Notes: a model not told the origin generated them from the letters alone. DNA of 64,000 nt from an uncultured Poribacteria bacterium (GCA_958296125.1 OY282444.1:2823623-2887622); one strand, 5' to 3'. Shown: positions 46,302-55,969, counted from the first letter of the stretch. Translations and numbers: made by a program.

Positions 46302-48353
46302 ATGAGAAAATCTGAACCTCTGTTGCGCGTTGACAACCTCAAGACCTACTTTCGTACTCCGGAAGGCCTTGCCCTTGCTGTAGATGGTGTGTCCTTTGAG
46401 ATTCAGCATAACGAAATTTTTGCGATCGTTGGGGAATCCGGCTGCGGCAAGAGTGTGACGGCATTGTCAATAAGTCAACTCGTGCCGCAGCCGGCGGGGT
46501 TTATTGCCGGCGGGGAGATTCATTATAAAGGCAGGGAAATCACCCGATTGCCAGAGGTAGAAAAGCGAAAGATTCGGGGTAACGAGATTGCGATGATCTT
46601 CCAGGAGCCGATGACCAGTCTCAATCCTGTGTTTACCGTTGGGAATCAAATTCTGGAAGCAATCCAGCAGCATCAAAAGATAGGTGGGAGCACTGCGAAA
46701 AACGCTGCTATTGAAATGTTGGATTTGGTCGGCATTCCGGAACCGGCGCGGCGTTTTGAGGAATATCCCCACCAGCTTTCGGGCGGCATGAGACAGCGTG
46801 TCATGATAGCGATTGCGCTATCGTGTCGGCCTGGCCTGCTCATCGCTGATGAACCGACGACCGCGTTGGACGTTACGATTCAGTCGCAGATTCTTGAACT
46901 GATTAAGCAGCTCCAACGAGAGTTTGGGATGGCAGTGCTGCTGATTACCCATGACCTTGGCGTTGTCTCCGAGATGGCGGACCGTGTCGCGGTCATGTAC
47001 GCAGGAAAGATTGTCGAAACCAGCGATTGGGGGACACTTTACCACAATCCTCACCATCCCTACACGACCAAGTTGCTTGACTCTCTCCCCTCGCGTCAAA
47101 AGCGCGGCGAGGCCTTGCAAACTATCCAAGGGCGTGTCCCGCAAGCGACGCAATACCCTGATGGATGTCGCTTTGCTGATCGGTGTCCCGAAGTTATGAA
47201 CGGTTGTGATGCGATCTTGCCGCCATCGATTAAGGTCGAAACGGGCCATCACGCCGCATGTCACCTTTACAGTCCTGATTTTAATCGCCTGGCCCCTGCA
47301 GCAGAGATTGCCGCCGCCCCAACTTCAGCCGCTGTAATACCTTCTGCCCTTCCCAATCCTGACATCACCAACGAACCATTCATTCAGGTGAACAATCTGC
47401 GCGTCCATTTCCCAATCGTAAAGGGAATACTCAAGCGGACGGTGGGTTATGTCTATGCGGTTGATGGGGTCAACCTTACCATTCCTAAAGGGAAAACCCT
47501 CGCCCTTGTTGGAGAATCCGGATGTGGGAAAACGACACTCGGCAAAGCGGTTCTCCGACTTGGCGTTCCGATTCAAGGAGAAATCCGTTACGACGACATC
47601 GATCTTGCACAGTTGGATAGATCTGAACTTCACCCCTATCGACGGAAACTTCAAATCATCTTCCAAGACCCTTACTCATCACTGAATCCACGGGCGATGG
47701 TTGGGCAGACGATTCAGGAGGGTATGATAACCCACGGCATTGGAGCCAATCGATCGGAACGGGAAGACCGGGTGCGCGAACTGATGCAGCGGGTCGGACT
47801 GTCTCCTGACATGGTCAGTCGTTATCCCCACGAATTCTCCGGTGGGCAACGCCAACGAATCGGAATCGCCCGCTGCTTGGCTGTTGAGCCCGAGTTCATT
47901 GTTTGTGATGAGGCGACGAGTGCGCTGGATGTTTCCGTGCAAGCGCAGATCTTAAACCTGCTCAAGGAACTTCAGGACGACTTGAATCTGACCTACCTGT
48001 TTATCACCCACAACCTTTCGGTGGTGGAGTATCTCGCGGACGAAGTGGCGGTGATGTATCTCGGCCGAATCGTTGAACGGGGAACTACCGAAGAGATCTT
48101 TGACCAACCCAAGCACCCTTACACCCGTGCGCTGCTATCGGCTGTGCCCAAAATCGATCCGGAGACCGGCATCGAAAAGATTCAGCTTGAAGGCGATGTG
48201 CCGTCGCCAATTAACCCGCCAAAAGGTTGTCATTTTCATCCGCGTTGCCCTGAAGCGATGCCGCATTGTAGTGAGGCGTATCCTGACGGAGTCGCGTTCA
48301 CGGGGACTCATTCGTGCCGATGCTATCTCTATGACGTGAAGCATAAAAACTGA
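46302..48353 (+). CDS. Fused oligopeptide/dipeptide ABC transporter ATPase (two nucleotide-binding domains)
   Basis: The 683-residue protein contains two complete ATPase domains, as if OppD and OppF were joined. Domain 1 has Walker [15 protein letters not shown] near 44, the signature LSGGMRQR and [14 protein letters not shown]. Domain 2 has Walker [15 protein letters not shown] near 402, [15 protein letters not shown] and [14 protein letters not shown]. Each ends with an oligopeptide-transporter C-terminal domain including paired cysteines ([16 protein letters not shown]), suggesting an iron-sulphur or zinc site known in this family. No permease or binding protein gene is adjacent, so it must work with components encoded elsewhere. 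Confidence 0.88.
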   Translation: MRKSEPLLRVDNLKTYFRTPEGLALAVDGVSFEIQHNEIFAIVGESGCGKSVTALSISQLVPQPAGFIAGGEIHYKGREITRLPEVEKRKIRGNEIAMIFQEPMTSLNPVFTVGNQILEAIQQHQKIGGSTAKNAAIEMLDLVGIPEPARRFEEYPHQLSGGMRQRVMIAIALSCRPGLLIADEPTTALDVTIQSQILELIKQLQREFGMAVLLITHDLGVVSEMADRVAVMYAGKIVETSDWGTLYHNPHHPYTTKLLDSLPSRQKRGEALQTIQGRVPQATQYPDGCRFADRCPEVMNGCDAILPPSIKVETGHHAACHLYSPDFNRLAPAAEIAAAPTSAAVIPSALPNPDITNEPFIQVNNLRVHFPIVKGILKRTVGYVYAVDGVNLTIPKGKTLALVGESGCGKTTLGKAVLRLGVPIQGEIRYDDIDLAQLDRSELHPYRRKLQIIFQDPYSSLNPRAMVGQTIQEGMITHGIGANRSEREDRVRELMQRVGLSPDMVSRYPHEFSGGQRQRIGIARCLAVEPEFIVCDEATSALDVSVQAQILNLLKELQDDLNLTYLFITHNLSVVEYLADEVAVMYLGRIVERGTTEEIFDQPKHPYTRALLSAVPKIDPETGIEKIQLEGDVPSPINPPKGCHFHPRCPEAMPHCSEAYPDGVAFTGTHSCRCYLYDVKHKN

Positions 48354-48411
48354 GATGGGACGAGGAGCGGTGCACGTCTGAGAATCAGACACCTCCGACA
48401 GATAAAAAAAA

Positions 48412-48443
48412 GAGGAGATGGATCCTTGCAAATCCATCTCCTC
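48412..48443 (-). terminator. Terminator of htrA, probably bidirectional
   Basis: A perfect 12-base stem (GAGGAGATGGAT with ATCCATCTCCTC) is flanked by an A-run on the plus strand, so it reads as hairpin plus T-run for the minus-strand htrA gene. It also ends the convergent ABC ATPase gene, with ACTGTTTTG after the stem. Confidence 0.75.
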
Positions 48444-48476
48444 ACTGTTTTGTGGAACGGTTTTCATGCGTTTCTT

Positions 48477-50033
48477 TTAGTTCGACGGGTTTTCCAGCGT
48501 GATGTATGCAGCACCCCTGTTTGGTTGTCTAACGTATAGCAGAATCTTTGATTTATCCTTAACTGCTCTAGTATGCTCACGGTAATCCTTTAGGTTTGAG
48601 ATTTCCAACCCTTCAATTTCCTGAATCAGGGTCCCGACACCAATCTGGGCTCTTGCGGCGGCACTGCGTCGCTCAACCGCAGTGACAATCACACCGTTTT
48701 CGCCTTCATACCCATATTTTGCTGCTAGTTCATCGGTCAAGCCCTGCACATGAATGCCCGCAAATGCTTCCGTGTCGTCTTCATCCGGAACAAAGCGGCC
48801 CGGTCTACCAGCGAATCTTGTAAGCTCTTCTTCAGTAAGCTTTCCAAGCTTGACCTTTAAAACTTTCTCTTTTCCGGCGCGAATCACTTTCACTTCAACC
48901 GTTTTGCCGACACCTGCTGCAGCCACGGCGTGCATGAGGTGGTTGCTATCACGGATAACGACCTTATCAAATTCGATAATCACATCTCCACGACGGATAC
49001 CCGCTTTTTCTGCTGGCCTCCCTTTGAGTGCTTGTGTAATCAAGGCACCACGCGGTTCATCAAGTTTTAACTTCTCTGCCAAGTCATAGTCAATAGGTTG
49101 AAGCGTAACGCCCAGCCATCCTCGCTCTACCTCCCCTTTCTCGATTAATTGGGTCATAATCCGTTTTGCGAGATTAATCGGGATGGCAAACCCAACCCCA
49201 GCGTTGCCTTGTGAAAATCCACCGCCGGTGGCGATTGCCGTGTTAATACCAATTAACTCACCACGGATGTTAATGAGGGCACCACCGCTGTTGCCACGAT
49301 TGATCGCGGCATCGGTTTGGATGAAGTCCGCATATCTGACAATACGAATATCATTTATCGAACGCCCTTTTGCACTGACCATCCCGCGCGTCACCGTTTG
49401 GGCGAGTCCAAAGGGACTCCCGATAGCGATGACCCACTCTCCAATCTGAAGTTCCTCCGAGTCGCCGAGAGGCAAGGCATGCAAACCCTTTCCATCAATC
49501 TTCAGAACCGCAAGATCCGTTCCGCGGCGACTTGCATCTTTTCCAACAACGTCCGCTTGATATTCGCGTCCGTTCGGTAAGACTACCACAATACCCTCGG
49601 CATCTTCAATGACATGGTTATTCGTTAAGATATAACCGGCTTCGTTGACAATGACACCGGATCCAAGCCCCTCTACTTCTCGCTTATCTTCTTCACGTTC
49701 ATCTGAATCACGACGCTCCCGGGGCCCGAACCAAAACTCGAATAAATCATCATCGCCGAAAAAATCGAAAGGGCGCTGCGGACGAGATGTTGAAACCAAC
49801 CGGGTGGTTGTAATTTGCACAACGGCGGGTTTTGCACGATTTACCACTTCAATGAATGCACGGTTCGCCCGTTCCAAATATTCAAAGTCCTGATTAAAAC
49901 TATTGCTAGTTTGACCAATTGCGGTCTGAGGGGTAAACGTCGGGTTATCTGTGTTTAGCGTTACACCGACAGCGATTATTAATGCTACAACTACCAGTGA
50001 AATTGTCCATTTGGTTAAATTTGACTTAAACAT
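48477..50033 (-). CDS. Periplasmic serine protease HtrA/DegP
   Basis: The roughly 518-residue protein begins with a membrane or signal segment (LTKWTISLVVVALIIAVGVTL). The trypsin-like domain has the catalytic His in TNNHVIEDA, Asp in GTDLAVLKI and Ser in NRGNSGGALIN. Two PDZ domains follow: GWLGVTLQPID onward and FAGIHVQGLTDELAA onward. An acidic/arginine-rich insert lies before the protease core. HtrA removes misfolded envelope proteins. The frame opens at 50066, but ATG 50033 has an AAGGAGGG site nine bases upstream. It lies downstream of hsp20 on the same strand, past a terminator. Confidence 0.9.
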   Translation of the reverse strand: MFKSNLTKWTISLVVVALIIAVGVTLNTDNPTFTPQTAIGQTSNSFNQDFEYLERANRAFIEVVNRAKPAVVQITTTRLVSTSRPQRPFDFFGDDDLFEFWFGPRERRDSDEREEDKREVEGLGSGVIVNEAGYILTNNHVIEDAEGIVVVLPNGREYQADVVGKDASRRGTDLAVLKIDGKGLHALPLGDSEELQIGEWVIAIGSPFGLAQTVTRGMVSAKGRSINDIRIVRYADFIQTDAAINRGNSGGALINIRGELIGINTAIATGGGFSQGNAGVGFAIPINLAKRIMTQLIEKGEVERGWLGVTLQPIDYDLAEKLKLDEPRGALITQALKGRPAEKAGIRRGDVIIEFDKVVIRDSNHLMHAVAAAGVGKTVEVKVIRAGKEKVLKVKLGKLTEEELTRFAGRPGRFVPDEDDTEAFAGIHVQGLTDELAAKYGYEGENGVIVTAVERRSAAARAQIGVGTLIQEIEGLEISNLKDYREHTRAVKDKSKILLYVRQPNRGAAYITLENPSN

Positions 50034-50113
50034 TTGTAGACCCTCCTTTTCTGGTTCAAAACACACCGCTATCTAAATGAAAGTTTCAAAAAAGCACCGC
50101 ACTTTTGACATAA

Positions 50114-50149
50114 AAAAAGCGTCCTACGTTTAAACGCAGGACGCTTTTT
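50114..50149 (-). terminator. Intrinsic terminator after the second hsp20
   Basis: AAAAGCGTCCTNCGTTT and its complement form a stem with one mismatch, followed by a T-run when read on the minus strand. It sits 14 bases after the hsp20 stop and upstream of htrA, so htrA probably has its own promoter or depends on partial readthrough. Confidence 0.75.
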
Positions 50150-50162
50150 GCAAATCAGATGG

Positions 50163-50609
50163 CTATTCGACACTGATTTGAATCTCTTTGGGTTTGACTT
50201 CTTTTACTTTTGGAATAGACACAGCCAACACACCGTTCGTGAATTTTGCTTTGATGTCTTCAGAATTCAAGTTCGCCGGCAATGTGAAAGACCGTTGGAA
50301 TCGACCGTAACTCCGCTCAACACGATGATACTTCTGGTCTTTTCCCTCGCTTTCATGCTTCTTTTCACCTTTGAGTGTGAGGATATCATCCGTCACGGAA
50401 ACTTGGACATCCTTCTCGGCGAGTCCCGGAATTTCAGCGCGGATTTCAACATGATCATTCGCTTCTAAGATGTCAACAACTGGCATCCAATCCAAATTCT
50501 CACCCTCTGCACGATAGCGTGCTGGCCTGTGCCAGTGGTCAAACAATCGACTCATCTCATTGTGAATGCTAAAGAGATCTTGTATCGGTCTCGTGGCTAG
50601 ACTTCTCAT
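50163..50609 (-). CDS. Hsp20/alpha-crystallin family small heat-shock protein
   Basis: The 148-residue protein has the alpha-crystallin domain from about 38 to 130: WMPVVDILEANDHVEIRAEIPGL, ILTLKGEKKHE, YGRFQRSFTLP and FTNGVLAVSIPKV, closing with the IQISVE tail that resembles the IXI motif. It is a second small heat-shock protein in this window, shorter than that at 38412. The start has a GGAGG site. A sigma54-type promoter lies 72-87 bases upstream on the minus strand, which is uncommon for heat-shock genes. Confidence 0.88.
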   Translation of the reverse strand: MRSLATRPIQDLFSIHNEMSRLFDHWHRPARYRAEGENLDWMPVVDILEANDHVEIRAEIPGLAEKDVQVSVTDDILTLKGEKKHESEGKDQKYHRVERSYGRFQRSFTLPANLNSEDIKAKFTNGVLAVSIPKVKEVKPKEIQISVE

Positions 50610-51138
50610 TTTTAGTGCCTCCTATTTCTCTAATTTTTGCTTGGTTTTATGAGTATTGTTACTCAGATGATCCAATATAGAGCAAGTGTCATGCCAAACA
50701 CTGTTTTTTTAGTGAATCAAAAAAGAGCTAAATCGCCCAATCCCTGTTAAGACGCGGGTTGCAGCGGGTTTTGTGTGATGGTATTTGTCATGAATCTGAA
50801 GGACTTGCGGACAGCTACTGTTTGCCATCTAATCACGGTATGTCATTATGGCATGGTTTGTGGCCGGACCATCGTGCGACAATGATATGTCATTTTGACC
50901 TATTTTCCTTTCACGGCTGCTACTGGTTTGTCATACCGATCCTGCGTCCATAGGTTACTAGCCTTGTGAAGGCTTGGAACGTCCGCAGGTCTCCCTGATA
51001 GGGTAGGGCGCAACTTGGATGATAATACATAGAAGGGAGACTGTCAGCGAGGATAGGCATGAAAATGCTTCCAATCTATTCCGTTTTGTGGGAAAATAGT
51101 AACTTTATCAAGTCACTGAAGCGAGAGGGGTGCTTGTA
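50610..51138. other. Divergent intergenic region, hsp20 and histidine kinase
   Basis: This 529-base region holds the sigma54-type promoter of hsp20 (50681-50696, minus strand). I find no copy of the TTCGCAG-N4-CTGCGAA palindrome here, and no convincing promoter for the kinase gene. A TATGTCATT motif occurs twice (about 50840 and 50887). No gene is convincing. Confidence 0.5.
50681..50696 (-). promoter_or_regulatory. Sigma54 (-24/-12) promoter of hsp20
   Basis: Read on the minus strand the sequence is TGGCATGACACTTGCT: GG and GC have the required spacing and 14 of 16 positions agree with the consensus. The predicted start is near 50670, leaving about 60 bases before the hsp20 ATG. Confidence 0.7.
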
Positions 51139-52203
51139 ATGAAACTAGCGTTGTCACGGTTTCTATTGAGCGGACTTTTACTTATCGGAGAAGTATGGGA
51201 GGCAGCTGCCCAATCGCAGGGGGCTCCAATGAGAATCGTCGGCACCCTCTTTATGCCGGGCCCCGACCACGCGACCCCGCATGTCGCGATCCTTGTCCAA
51301 GCCGCAAGCGTGCCCTTGAAAGTCGGACCGCAGGGGTATCTCAACGGCTGGATTGCTATTCCCGCCGCGTTGGCGATTGTGGGCGTTCTGTTTGTTATTG
51401 TTGTCCGGCGTTATTATACCAAGTACCGCGAGGCACAGCGATTACGTGAAGAGATGTTGCAACAAGAACACGATGCCCGTGAACAGGCGGAGAGAAACGC
51501 CAATACGCTTCGTGGTCTCGCTCATGCTGTTAAAAATCCGTTGGCAATCATCGAAGCCTGTTCGGAAAATTTGGCGATGTTAGAGGAGACAACGCCTGTG
51601 GGGAGGCATTCTAAGGATGCCACCAACAAGTTCACCCAAGAGATTAGAGAACAGGTAAATCACGCACGTCACACAGTCAATCAATTGCTTGAGACAACGG
51701 CGCAACCTGAATTTCGGCTTTTTGATCTTCGTCTTGAGATTGAAGTCTGGCTGCACGAAACGATACAAAGAAATCCGGATTGGGAACATAAAATCACGCT
51801 TAGTAAACAATACGAAGTGGCACCCCACATTCATGGGGATGTGAATAAGCTGCGGATAGCATTTGAGAACCTCTTTATCAATGCGTGTGAAGCGATGGAG
51901 GAGACCAGGGGGACCCTTACCCTCCGGATGACCCGGACGGTTGATGCCATCCGAATTGATATACAAGACACCGGCTGCGGTATGAGCGCGGAAACGGTGC
52001 AAAATGTCTTTAGACCGCTCTATTCAACGAAAAAAGATAGGGGCGGCACCGGGTTAGGCATGTGGATTGCCGAGCAAATTATCAATGAACACCGCGGACA
52101 GATTGATATTTTGTCAAAACCCGACGTTGGAACAACCATCTATGTAGAATTGCCAATTTTTTTACTCCGACAACGACGAGATGTATTATTACCGTGGGGG
52201 TAA
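51139..52203 (+). CDS. Membrane-anchored sensor histidine kinase
   Basis: The roughly 354-residue protein starts with a signal peptide (LSRFLLSGLLLIGEVWEAAAQ), then a short external part of about 45 residues, a membrane helix near 73-95 (WIAIPAALAIVGVLFVIVV) and a coiled coil. The phospho-acceptor is H129 in GLAHAVKNPLAIIEA, followed by the N box FENLFINACEAME, G1 box DTGCGMS and G2 box GGTGLGMWIAEQI. The external sensor is too small for a known domain. ATG 51139 follows a GAGAGGGG site. It is 63 bases upstream of the NtrC-type gene and is the likely cognate kinase. Confidence 0.88.
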   Translation: MKLALSRFLLSGLLLIGEVWEAAAQSQGAPMRIVGTLFMPGPDHATPHVAILVQAASVPLKVGPQGYLNGWIAIPAALAIVGVLFVIVVRRYYTKYREAQRLREEMLQQEHDAREQAERNANTLRGLAHAVKNPLAIIEACSENLAMLEETTPVGRHSKDATNKFTQEIREQVNHARHTVNQLLETTAQPEFRLFDLRLEIEVWLHETIQRNPDWEHKITLSKQYEVAPHIHGDVNKLRIAFENLFINACEAMEETRGTLTLRMTRTVDAIRIDIQDTGCGMSAETVQNVFRPLYSTKKDRGGTGLGMWIAEQIINEHRGQIDILSKPDVGTTIYVELPIFLLRQRRDVLLPWG

Positions 52204-52266
52204 CCTTTGTAGTTACCCTGTCTTAGTCATGTACAGGACCTGCCCAAAACTACTGGGGGCAAAATC

Positions 52267-53661
52267 ATGTCGAATGAACAAGGAAAAATCCTTATCGTCG
52301 AGGACGAAGAAATCTACGCAGACGTGTATAATGCCAGGCTGGCTCCTCTAGGATATCAGATTGAGACAGCAACGGATATACCCACCGCTTCTCAGAAACT
52401 AGGGTCATTCCAACCGGATATAATTATTCTCGATTTGAGATTACAGCACCAAGATAGCGAAGAAGGACTTGCGTTTCTAAGGGAGATTATGGCGCGCGCC
52501 CCTGCCATCAAAGTGATTGTCGTCACCGTTGAGGGGACGATACAAAACGCCATGAAAGCTCACAAGCTGGGTGCCTATGATTTCATTGAGAAGAAAACCC
52601 AAGGTTACAACGAACTTCCCTTCCGAGTCAATCAGGCTTATGAGAGATTGCAGCTAGAACGCCGAATCGCAGCCCTGCAACAATCCGAAATTGACCGCAT
52701 AAAAGGATACCGCTACGGCTCTGACAAAGTCATCGTTGGAGATTCCGAATCCATGCACCGCTTGTTTGGGCAGATAGACCGCGTCGCTTCGACGGACACA
52801 ACCATTCTCATCCAAGGCGAAAGCGGAACCGGAAAGGAACTTATCGCCCAAGCGATTCACTATCACAGTCCCAGAGTCAGTCAACCCTTTGTTACGGTTG
52901 CCTGCGGACAAACAGAGAATGCTCTTCTCGGCAGCGAACTTTTTGGACATGAGCGAGGGGCATTCACCGGCGCAACAGGGCGAAAGCAAGGAAAATTTGA
53001 GGACGCGAACCGCGGCACCATCTTCCTCGATGAAATTGCTGAACTGGATGCAGAGTCTCAAGTAAAGTTCCTGCGCGTCTTGCAAGAAAGACAGCTTGAA
53101 CGGATCGGCGGGAAGCAGACCATTGAAGTAGACATCCGAGTGATTGCAGCGACGAACAAAGATTTGGAGCAGGCTGTCCGAGAAGGCACGTTTCGAGAGG
53201 ATCTCTACTATCGACTCAACGTTTTTCCGTTACACGTTCCTCCGTTACGCGAGCGCAAATCCGATATACCACTGCTTGCCACCCACTTTCTCTCTCAAAA
53301 ATTGCATCTAGCCGATGGCAAACAGATCAGAGGCTTTCAGGAAGCAACAATGGTGTTTTTGATAAAATACTCGTGGCCGGGGAACGTCCGTGAACTGGAG
53401 AACCGGATCGAGCAGGCGGTGGTGTTAGCCACAGGTGATTGGATTTCTGCTGCTGCCCTCCAGCTTGATGCCGCTAGAAAATTCGATGCCGAGAACAAAG
53501 GACTTACCGAATTGGTTGATGAATACGAGCGGATTTTAATCATTGACGCGCTTGAAGGGGCTGTAGACCAGAAGGCTGCGGCAGACCATCTCGGTATCCC
53601 TGAGTCAACGTTGAGATATAAAATGGATAAATACCATATCAAGAGAAGCCGATTCAGGTAA
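52267..53661 (+). CDS. NtrC-family sigma54-dependent response regulator
   Basis: The 464-residue protein has a receiver domain with acidic pocket VEDEE and phosphorylation site D56 (IIILDLRLQ), an AAA+ domain with Walker A GESGTGKE near 184-191, the sigma54-contacting loop GAFTGA near 231-236, and Walker B TIFLDEIAELD. It ends with a Fis-type helix-turn-helix (QKAAADHLGIPESTLRYKMDKYHI). All parts needed to activate sigma54 promoters are present. Its last eight codons are duplicated at 57118-57141 and 60596-60619, each leading a copy of the enhancer module, so this gene's 3' end was part of the amplified unit. Confidence 0.92.
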   Translation: MSNEQGKILIVEDEEIYADVYNARLAPLGYQIETATDIPTASQKLGSFQPDIIILDLRLQHQDSEEGLAFLREIMARAPAIKVIVVTVEGTIQNAMKAHKLGAYDFIEKKTQGYNELPFRVNQAYERLQLERRIAALQQSEIDRIKGYRYGSDKVIVGDSESMHRLFGQIDRVASTDTTILIQGESGTGKELIAQAIHYHSPRVSQPFVTVACGQTENALLGSELFGHERGAFTGATGRKQGKFEDANRGTIFLDEIAELDAESQVKFLRVLQERQLERIGGKQTIEVDIRVIAATNKDLEQAVREGTFREDLYYRLNVFPLHVPPLRERKSDIPLLATHFLSQKLHLADGKQIRGFQEATMVFLIKYSWPGNVRELENRIEQAVVLATGDWISAAALQLDAARKFDAENKGLTELVDEYERILIIDALEGAVDQKAAADHLGIPESTLRYKMDKYHIKRSRFR

Positions 53662-53662
53662 G

Positions 53663-53680
53663 TTCGCAGAAAGCTGCGAA
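53663..53680. promoter_or_regulatory. Candidate NtrC-type enhancer site A1
   Basis: A perfect palindrome TTCGCAG-AAAG-CTGCGAA begins two bases after the regulator stop codon. Eight related sites in three modules make it the best candidate binding site for the adjacent Fis-type DNA-binding domain. Confidence 0.65.
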
Positions 53681-53683
53681 CCT

Positions 53684-53714
53684 GCTGGAACGCAGTATCT
53701 ACAAGGCTTCCAGC
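53684..53714 (+). terminator. Terminator of the regulator gene
   Basis: GCTGGAA and TTCCAGC form a seven-base stem, followed by GATTATTTTT. Copies follow the duplicated enhancer sites at 57196-57226 and 60674-60704. Confidence 0.55.
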
Positions 53715-53754
53715 GATTATTTTTCGCCTTTAAGCCAATATTGCGCCAAATCTG

Positions 53755-53772
53755 AACGCAGAAAGCTGCGAA
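53755..53772. promoter_or_regulatory. Candidate enhancer site A2
   Basis: AACGCAG-AAAG-CTGCGAA, matching site A1 except for the first two bases. Confidence 0.55.
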
Positions 53773-53970
53773 GTTACGGGGCATGCACGTGAAAAATGAT
53801 GGGGAATGCGGTTAGCATCCACTCAAATTAAGAATAATAGGAGTTACGCCCTTGAGTTTGTAATTGGGCATATTTATCGCCCTATATAACCGTTCCTCAT
53901 CGCTGCGCTGGCTTTTTAGCCTCTCCCCGTTAAAAACTTAATACTGATTTTGGGGCATTATTGTTTGATT

Positions 53971-53986
53971 TGGCATGGTAATTGCT
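53971..53986 (+). promoter_or_regulatory. Sigma54 promoter of acidic protein A
   Basis: TGGCATGGTAATTGCT has GG and GC exactly twelve bases apart, first G to first G, and agrees with the consensus at all key positions. The start is predicted near 53997. Confidence 0.8.
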
Positions 53987-54051
53987 CAATAGAATTGCAC
54001 AAGCATCGGTCTTATACTTGAGATATTAAACCGGGAAAGGATGTGATACAA

Positions 54052-54747
54052 ATGAAAATGGTTGTTGGTGCTGGAATGATTGCTGTCCTGATAGTATGCG
54101 GTGCATACTTTGGTGGTCATTGGTATTATGGAGATGACCCAATTCCCTTAATTGTTGACAGTCAACCCCCTAGGGTCTCTGTTGGAACTTCAACGGTGGA
54201 TAATTCCGAGGTTGATGAACCAATCACCTCCGGTATTTTTGCTGACGAATCAGATGGCGATGTTGTTGAGTCTTCTGACGGACTGGAACACTCTCATGGG
54301 GAGTCCACTCATTCTCATGATGCCCAAGCGATTGAGGAACCTTCCTCGGAAGCGTGGGACTGGGATGAAGAACTCCGTGAAGAAAGCCGTGAAGAGGTCC
54401 CTGAAGAGTTTCCTGGAAACCGTTCGGATGAGGAACTCCGCGCAAGGTTTTTAGAAAGCGTAGCAAGTGGGGAGTTTTCCCGTAAGCTGCGTGAATATTT
54501 TGAAGCGCAACATGGCACAGGCCCTGAAGTTGATGTGATGGTTCGCTACCACGATAACCTTCTCACGGGTCAAGCGACGCTGTCAGATGCGATAGAATAC
54601 GATAAAGCCCGCCTAGCACTTGGCTTGGCTGGGTCTCAGGAAGCGAAAGCAATTGACAAGTCAATTGAACACCTTGAGAAATACGGTGATGAACCGGTCG
54701 GACACACATTACATGTAACCTCATTGGACCGTTTGGAAGTGCGATAA
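54052..54747 (+). CDS. Acidic membrane-anchored protein of unknown function, copy A
   Basis: The roughly 231-residue protein has one N-terminal membrane helix (VVGAGMIAVLIVCGAYFGG), a long acidic low-complexity region with a His cluster (HSHGESTHSHD, residues about 83-95), and a more ordered C-terminal half (SDEELRARFLESVASGEFSRKLREYFEAQHGTGPEVD). I recognise no family. A near-identical protein is encoded at 56292; the C-terminal 50 residues differ most. It follows a sigma54 promoter. ATG 54052 fits the AAAGGA site better than GTG 54043. Confidence 0.75.
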   Translation: MKMVVGAGMIAVLIVCGAYFGGHWYYGDDPIPLIVDSQPPRVSVGTSTVDNSEVDEPITSGIFADESDGDVVESSDGLEHSHGESTHSHDAQAIEEPSSEAWDWDEELREESREEVPEEFPGNRSDEELRARFLESVASGEFSRKLREYFEAQHGTGPEVDVMVRYHDNLLTGQATLSDAIEYDKARLALGLAGSQEAKAIDKSIEHLEKYGDEPVGHTLHVTSLDRLEVR

Positions 54748-54799
54748 GCCAAGCACAGCGATTGGTCAACAACGTGGGCCGTCTTAAATCTATACAACT

Positions 54800-54844
54800 A
54801 GCGGTATCACATCCTTTTTCACAGGTATGATACCGCTTCTTTTA
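54800..54844 (+). terminator. Terminator with AGCGGTATCA/TGATACCGCT stem, copy 1
   Basis: A ten-base stem encloses TTTTTCAC-like sequence and is followed by TCTTTTA. Near-identical copies are at 56028, 57075 and 60506, each after a gene of this region. Confidence 0.75.
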
Positions 54845-55000
54845 TGCTTGCATTGACCGTCCCTTTCTTGCTGAGCTAAAAACCACAAAAACCACAACGC
54901 TTTTCAATTGTTGCGTTTAATGCTGTTTTATGTTCACCCCTTTCGACTTCCATCCCTAGTCTCGGCACGGCCCCTGCTAGGGTAAGATGAAGGAATCACT

Positions 55001-55969
55001 ATGCGAATGACTATCCTCGTGGCTTGCTTATGGCTTGCCACGAGTCCCCTTCAAGGCAAAATTGTATTTTATTCTAAGCGAGATGGAAACGCCCAGCTCT
55101 ACACAATGAACTCAGATGGTAGTCAACAAACCCAGCTCACGTTCAATGGAGATGGTGATGCTTGGTCTACCTGGTCTCCCAACGGTCAACAGATTGCGTT
55201 CGATAGCAATCGGGATGGAAACTGGGAAGTCTATATGATGGATGCCGATGGAAGCAACCAACGGAGACTGACCCATCATCCCGCTTTTGATGGGCAACCC
55301 CACTGGCACCCTGACGGAACACGGATTGCGTTTTCGCGCGGCGAACCGGAAAAGGATATTTCTAGTATCTATACGATAGGCCTTGATGGTAATGACCTCC
55401 GGTTGGTGACGCAGGCGGAATTTATCGCAAAGGTGAGATGGTCGCCCGACGGAGAACGGATTGCCTTTGAAGGCGTTCTAGGCGGCAGCCGGGAGGTCTT
55501 CGTTATTGATGCCGATGGCACGAACCGATGGCAAGTGTCAAAAACCCTCCCTCGATCGACCATGCGTCTGGGCGATTGGTCTCCGGATGGGAAAAAGATT
55601 CTGTATACGGTAATCACGAAACCGCTTGCTGATGGTGTCGCGTATCAGTATTCGATGGTCATCGCTACACTTCATCGGACAAATCGGTCAGTGATTAAGT
55701 TTGAACCGGTGATTCTGCCTCCCGGTCTCCTATTGGCTGCCGATGGTCACGGGTGGGGGGCAGGTGGGAAATCTATCATTATAGCGGGTAAAATTGGGAA
55801 TTGGGATATTTACCGTTTTTGGCTCGCTGACCGTCAACTTATCCAGTTGACAGATAGTCCTGCCACCGATTTCGCGCCTCATGAGTGGAATCCCCGCTTG
55901 TCTGTCAGACTTCAGCAGTTACTCCCCTTATTCTGGGGTGAGATTAAATCTGACCGCTTACGGCCCTGA
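55001..55969 (+). CDS. Exported PD40/TolB-like propeller protein, copy A
   Basis: The 322-residue protein has a signal peptide (MTILVACLWLATSPLQG) and about six TolB-type PD40 blades with the repeated core W-SPDG--IAF (STWSPNGQQIAFDS, HWHPDGTRIAFSR, RWSPDGERIAFEG). Such domains bind peptides or act as periplasmic scaffolds (TolB interacts with Pal). The ATG has a GAAGGA site. A weakly sigma54-like sequence lies at 54963-54978. It is duplicated at 59479 with about 95 percent identical residues by eye outside blade 3 (around residues 100-125). Confidence 0.75.
   Translation: MRMTILVACLWLATSPLQGKIVFYSKRDGNAQLYTMNSDGSQQTQLTFNGDGDAWSTWSPNGQQIAFDSNRDGNWEVYMMDADGSNQRRLTHHPAFDGQPHWHPDGTRIAFSRGEPEKDISSIYTIGLDGNDLRLVTQAEFIAKVRWSPDGERIAFEGVLGGSREVFVIDADGTNRWQVSKTLPRSTMRLGDWSPDGKKILYTVITKPLADGVAYQYSMVIATLHRTNRSVIKFEPVILPPGLLLAADGHGWGAGGKSIIIAGKIGNWDIYRFWLADRQLIQLTDSPATDFAPHEWNPRLSVRLQQLLPLFWGEIKSDRLRP

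Larger units (their letters stand above)
53638..54051 (+). promoter_or_regulatory. Enhancer-promoter module A (complete)
   Basis: This is the 414-base region from the regulator's last codons to the acidic protein gene. It has palindromes at 53663-53680 (perfect) and 53755-53772 (partly matching), a hairpin terminator at 53684-53714, a conserved leader (CTATATAACCGTTC, then GCTTTTTAGCCTCTCCCCGTTAAAAA) and a sigma54 promoter at 53971-53986. The palindromes are 200-310 bases upstream of the promoter, a normal enhancer distance. Confidence 0.7.

Noticed and set aside
50759-50953. A small open frame in the hsp20-kinase gap
   Set aside because: It has no ribosome-binding site and its composition does not look protein-like; it overlaps repeated TATGTCATT motifs.
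54963-54978. A sigma54 promoter CGGCACGGCCCCTGCT before PD40 protein A
   Set aside because: The GG/GC spacing fits, but the first base and one base of the -12 element are off, the leader would be only about 11 bases, and the related gene at 59479 lacks it. It also lies within a CCCTAG/CTAGGG hairpin.
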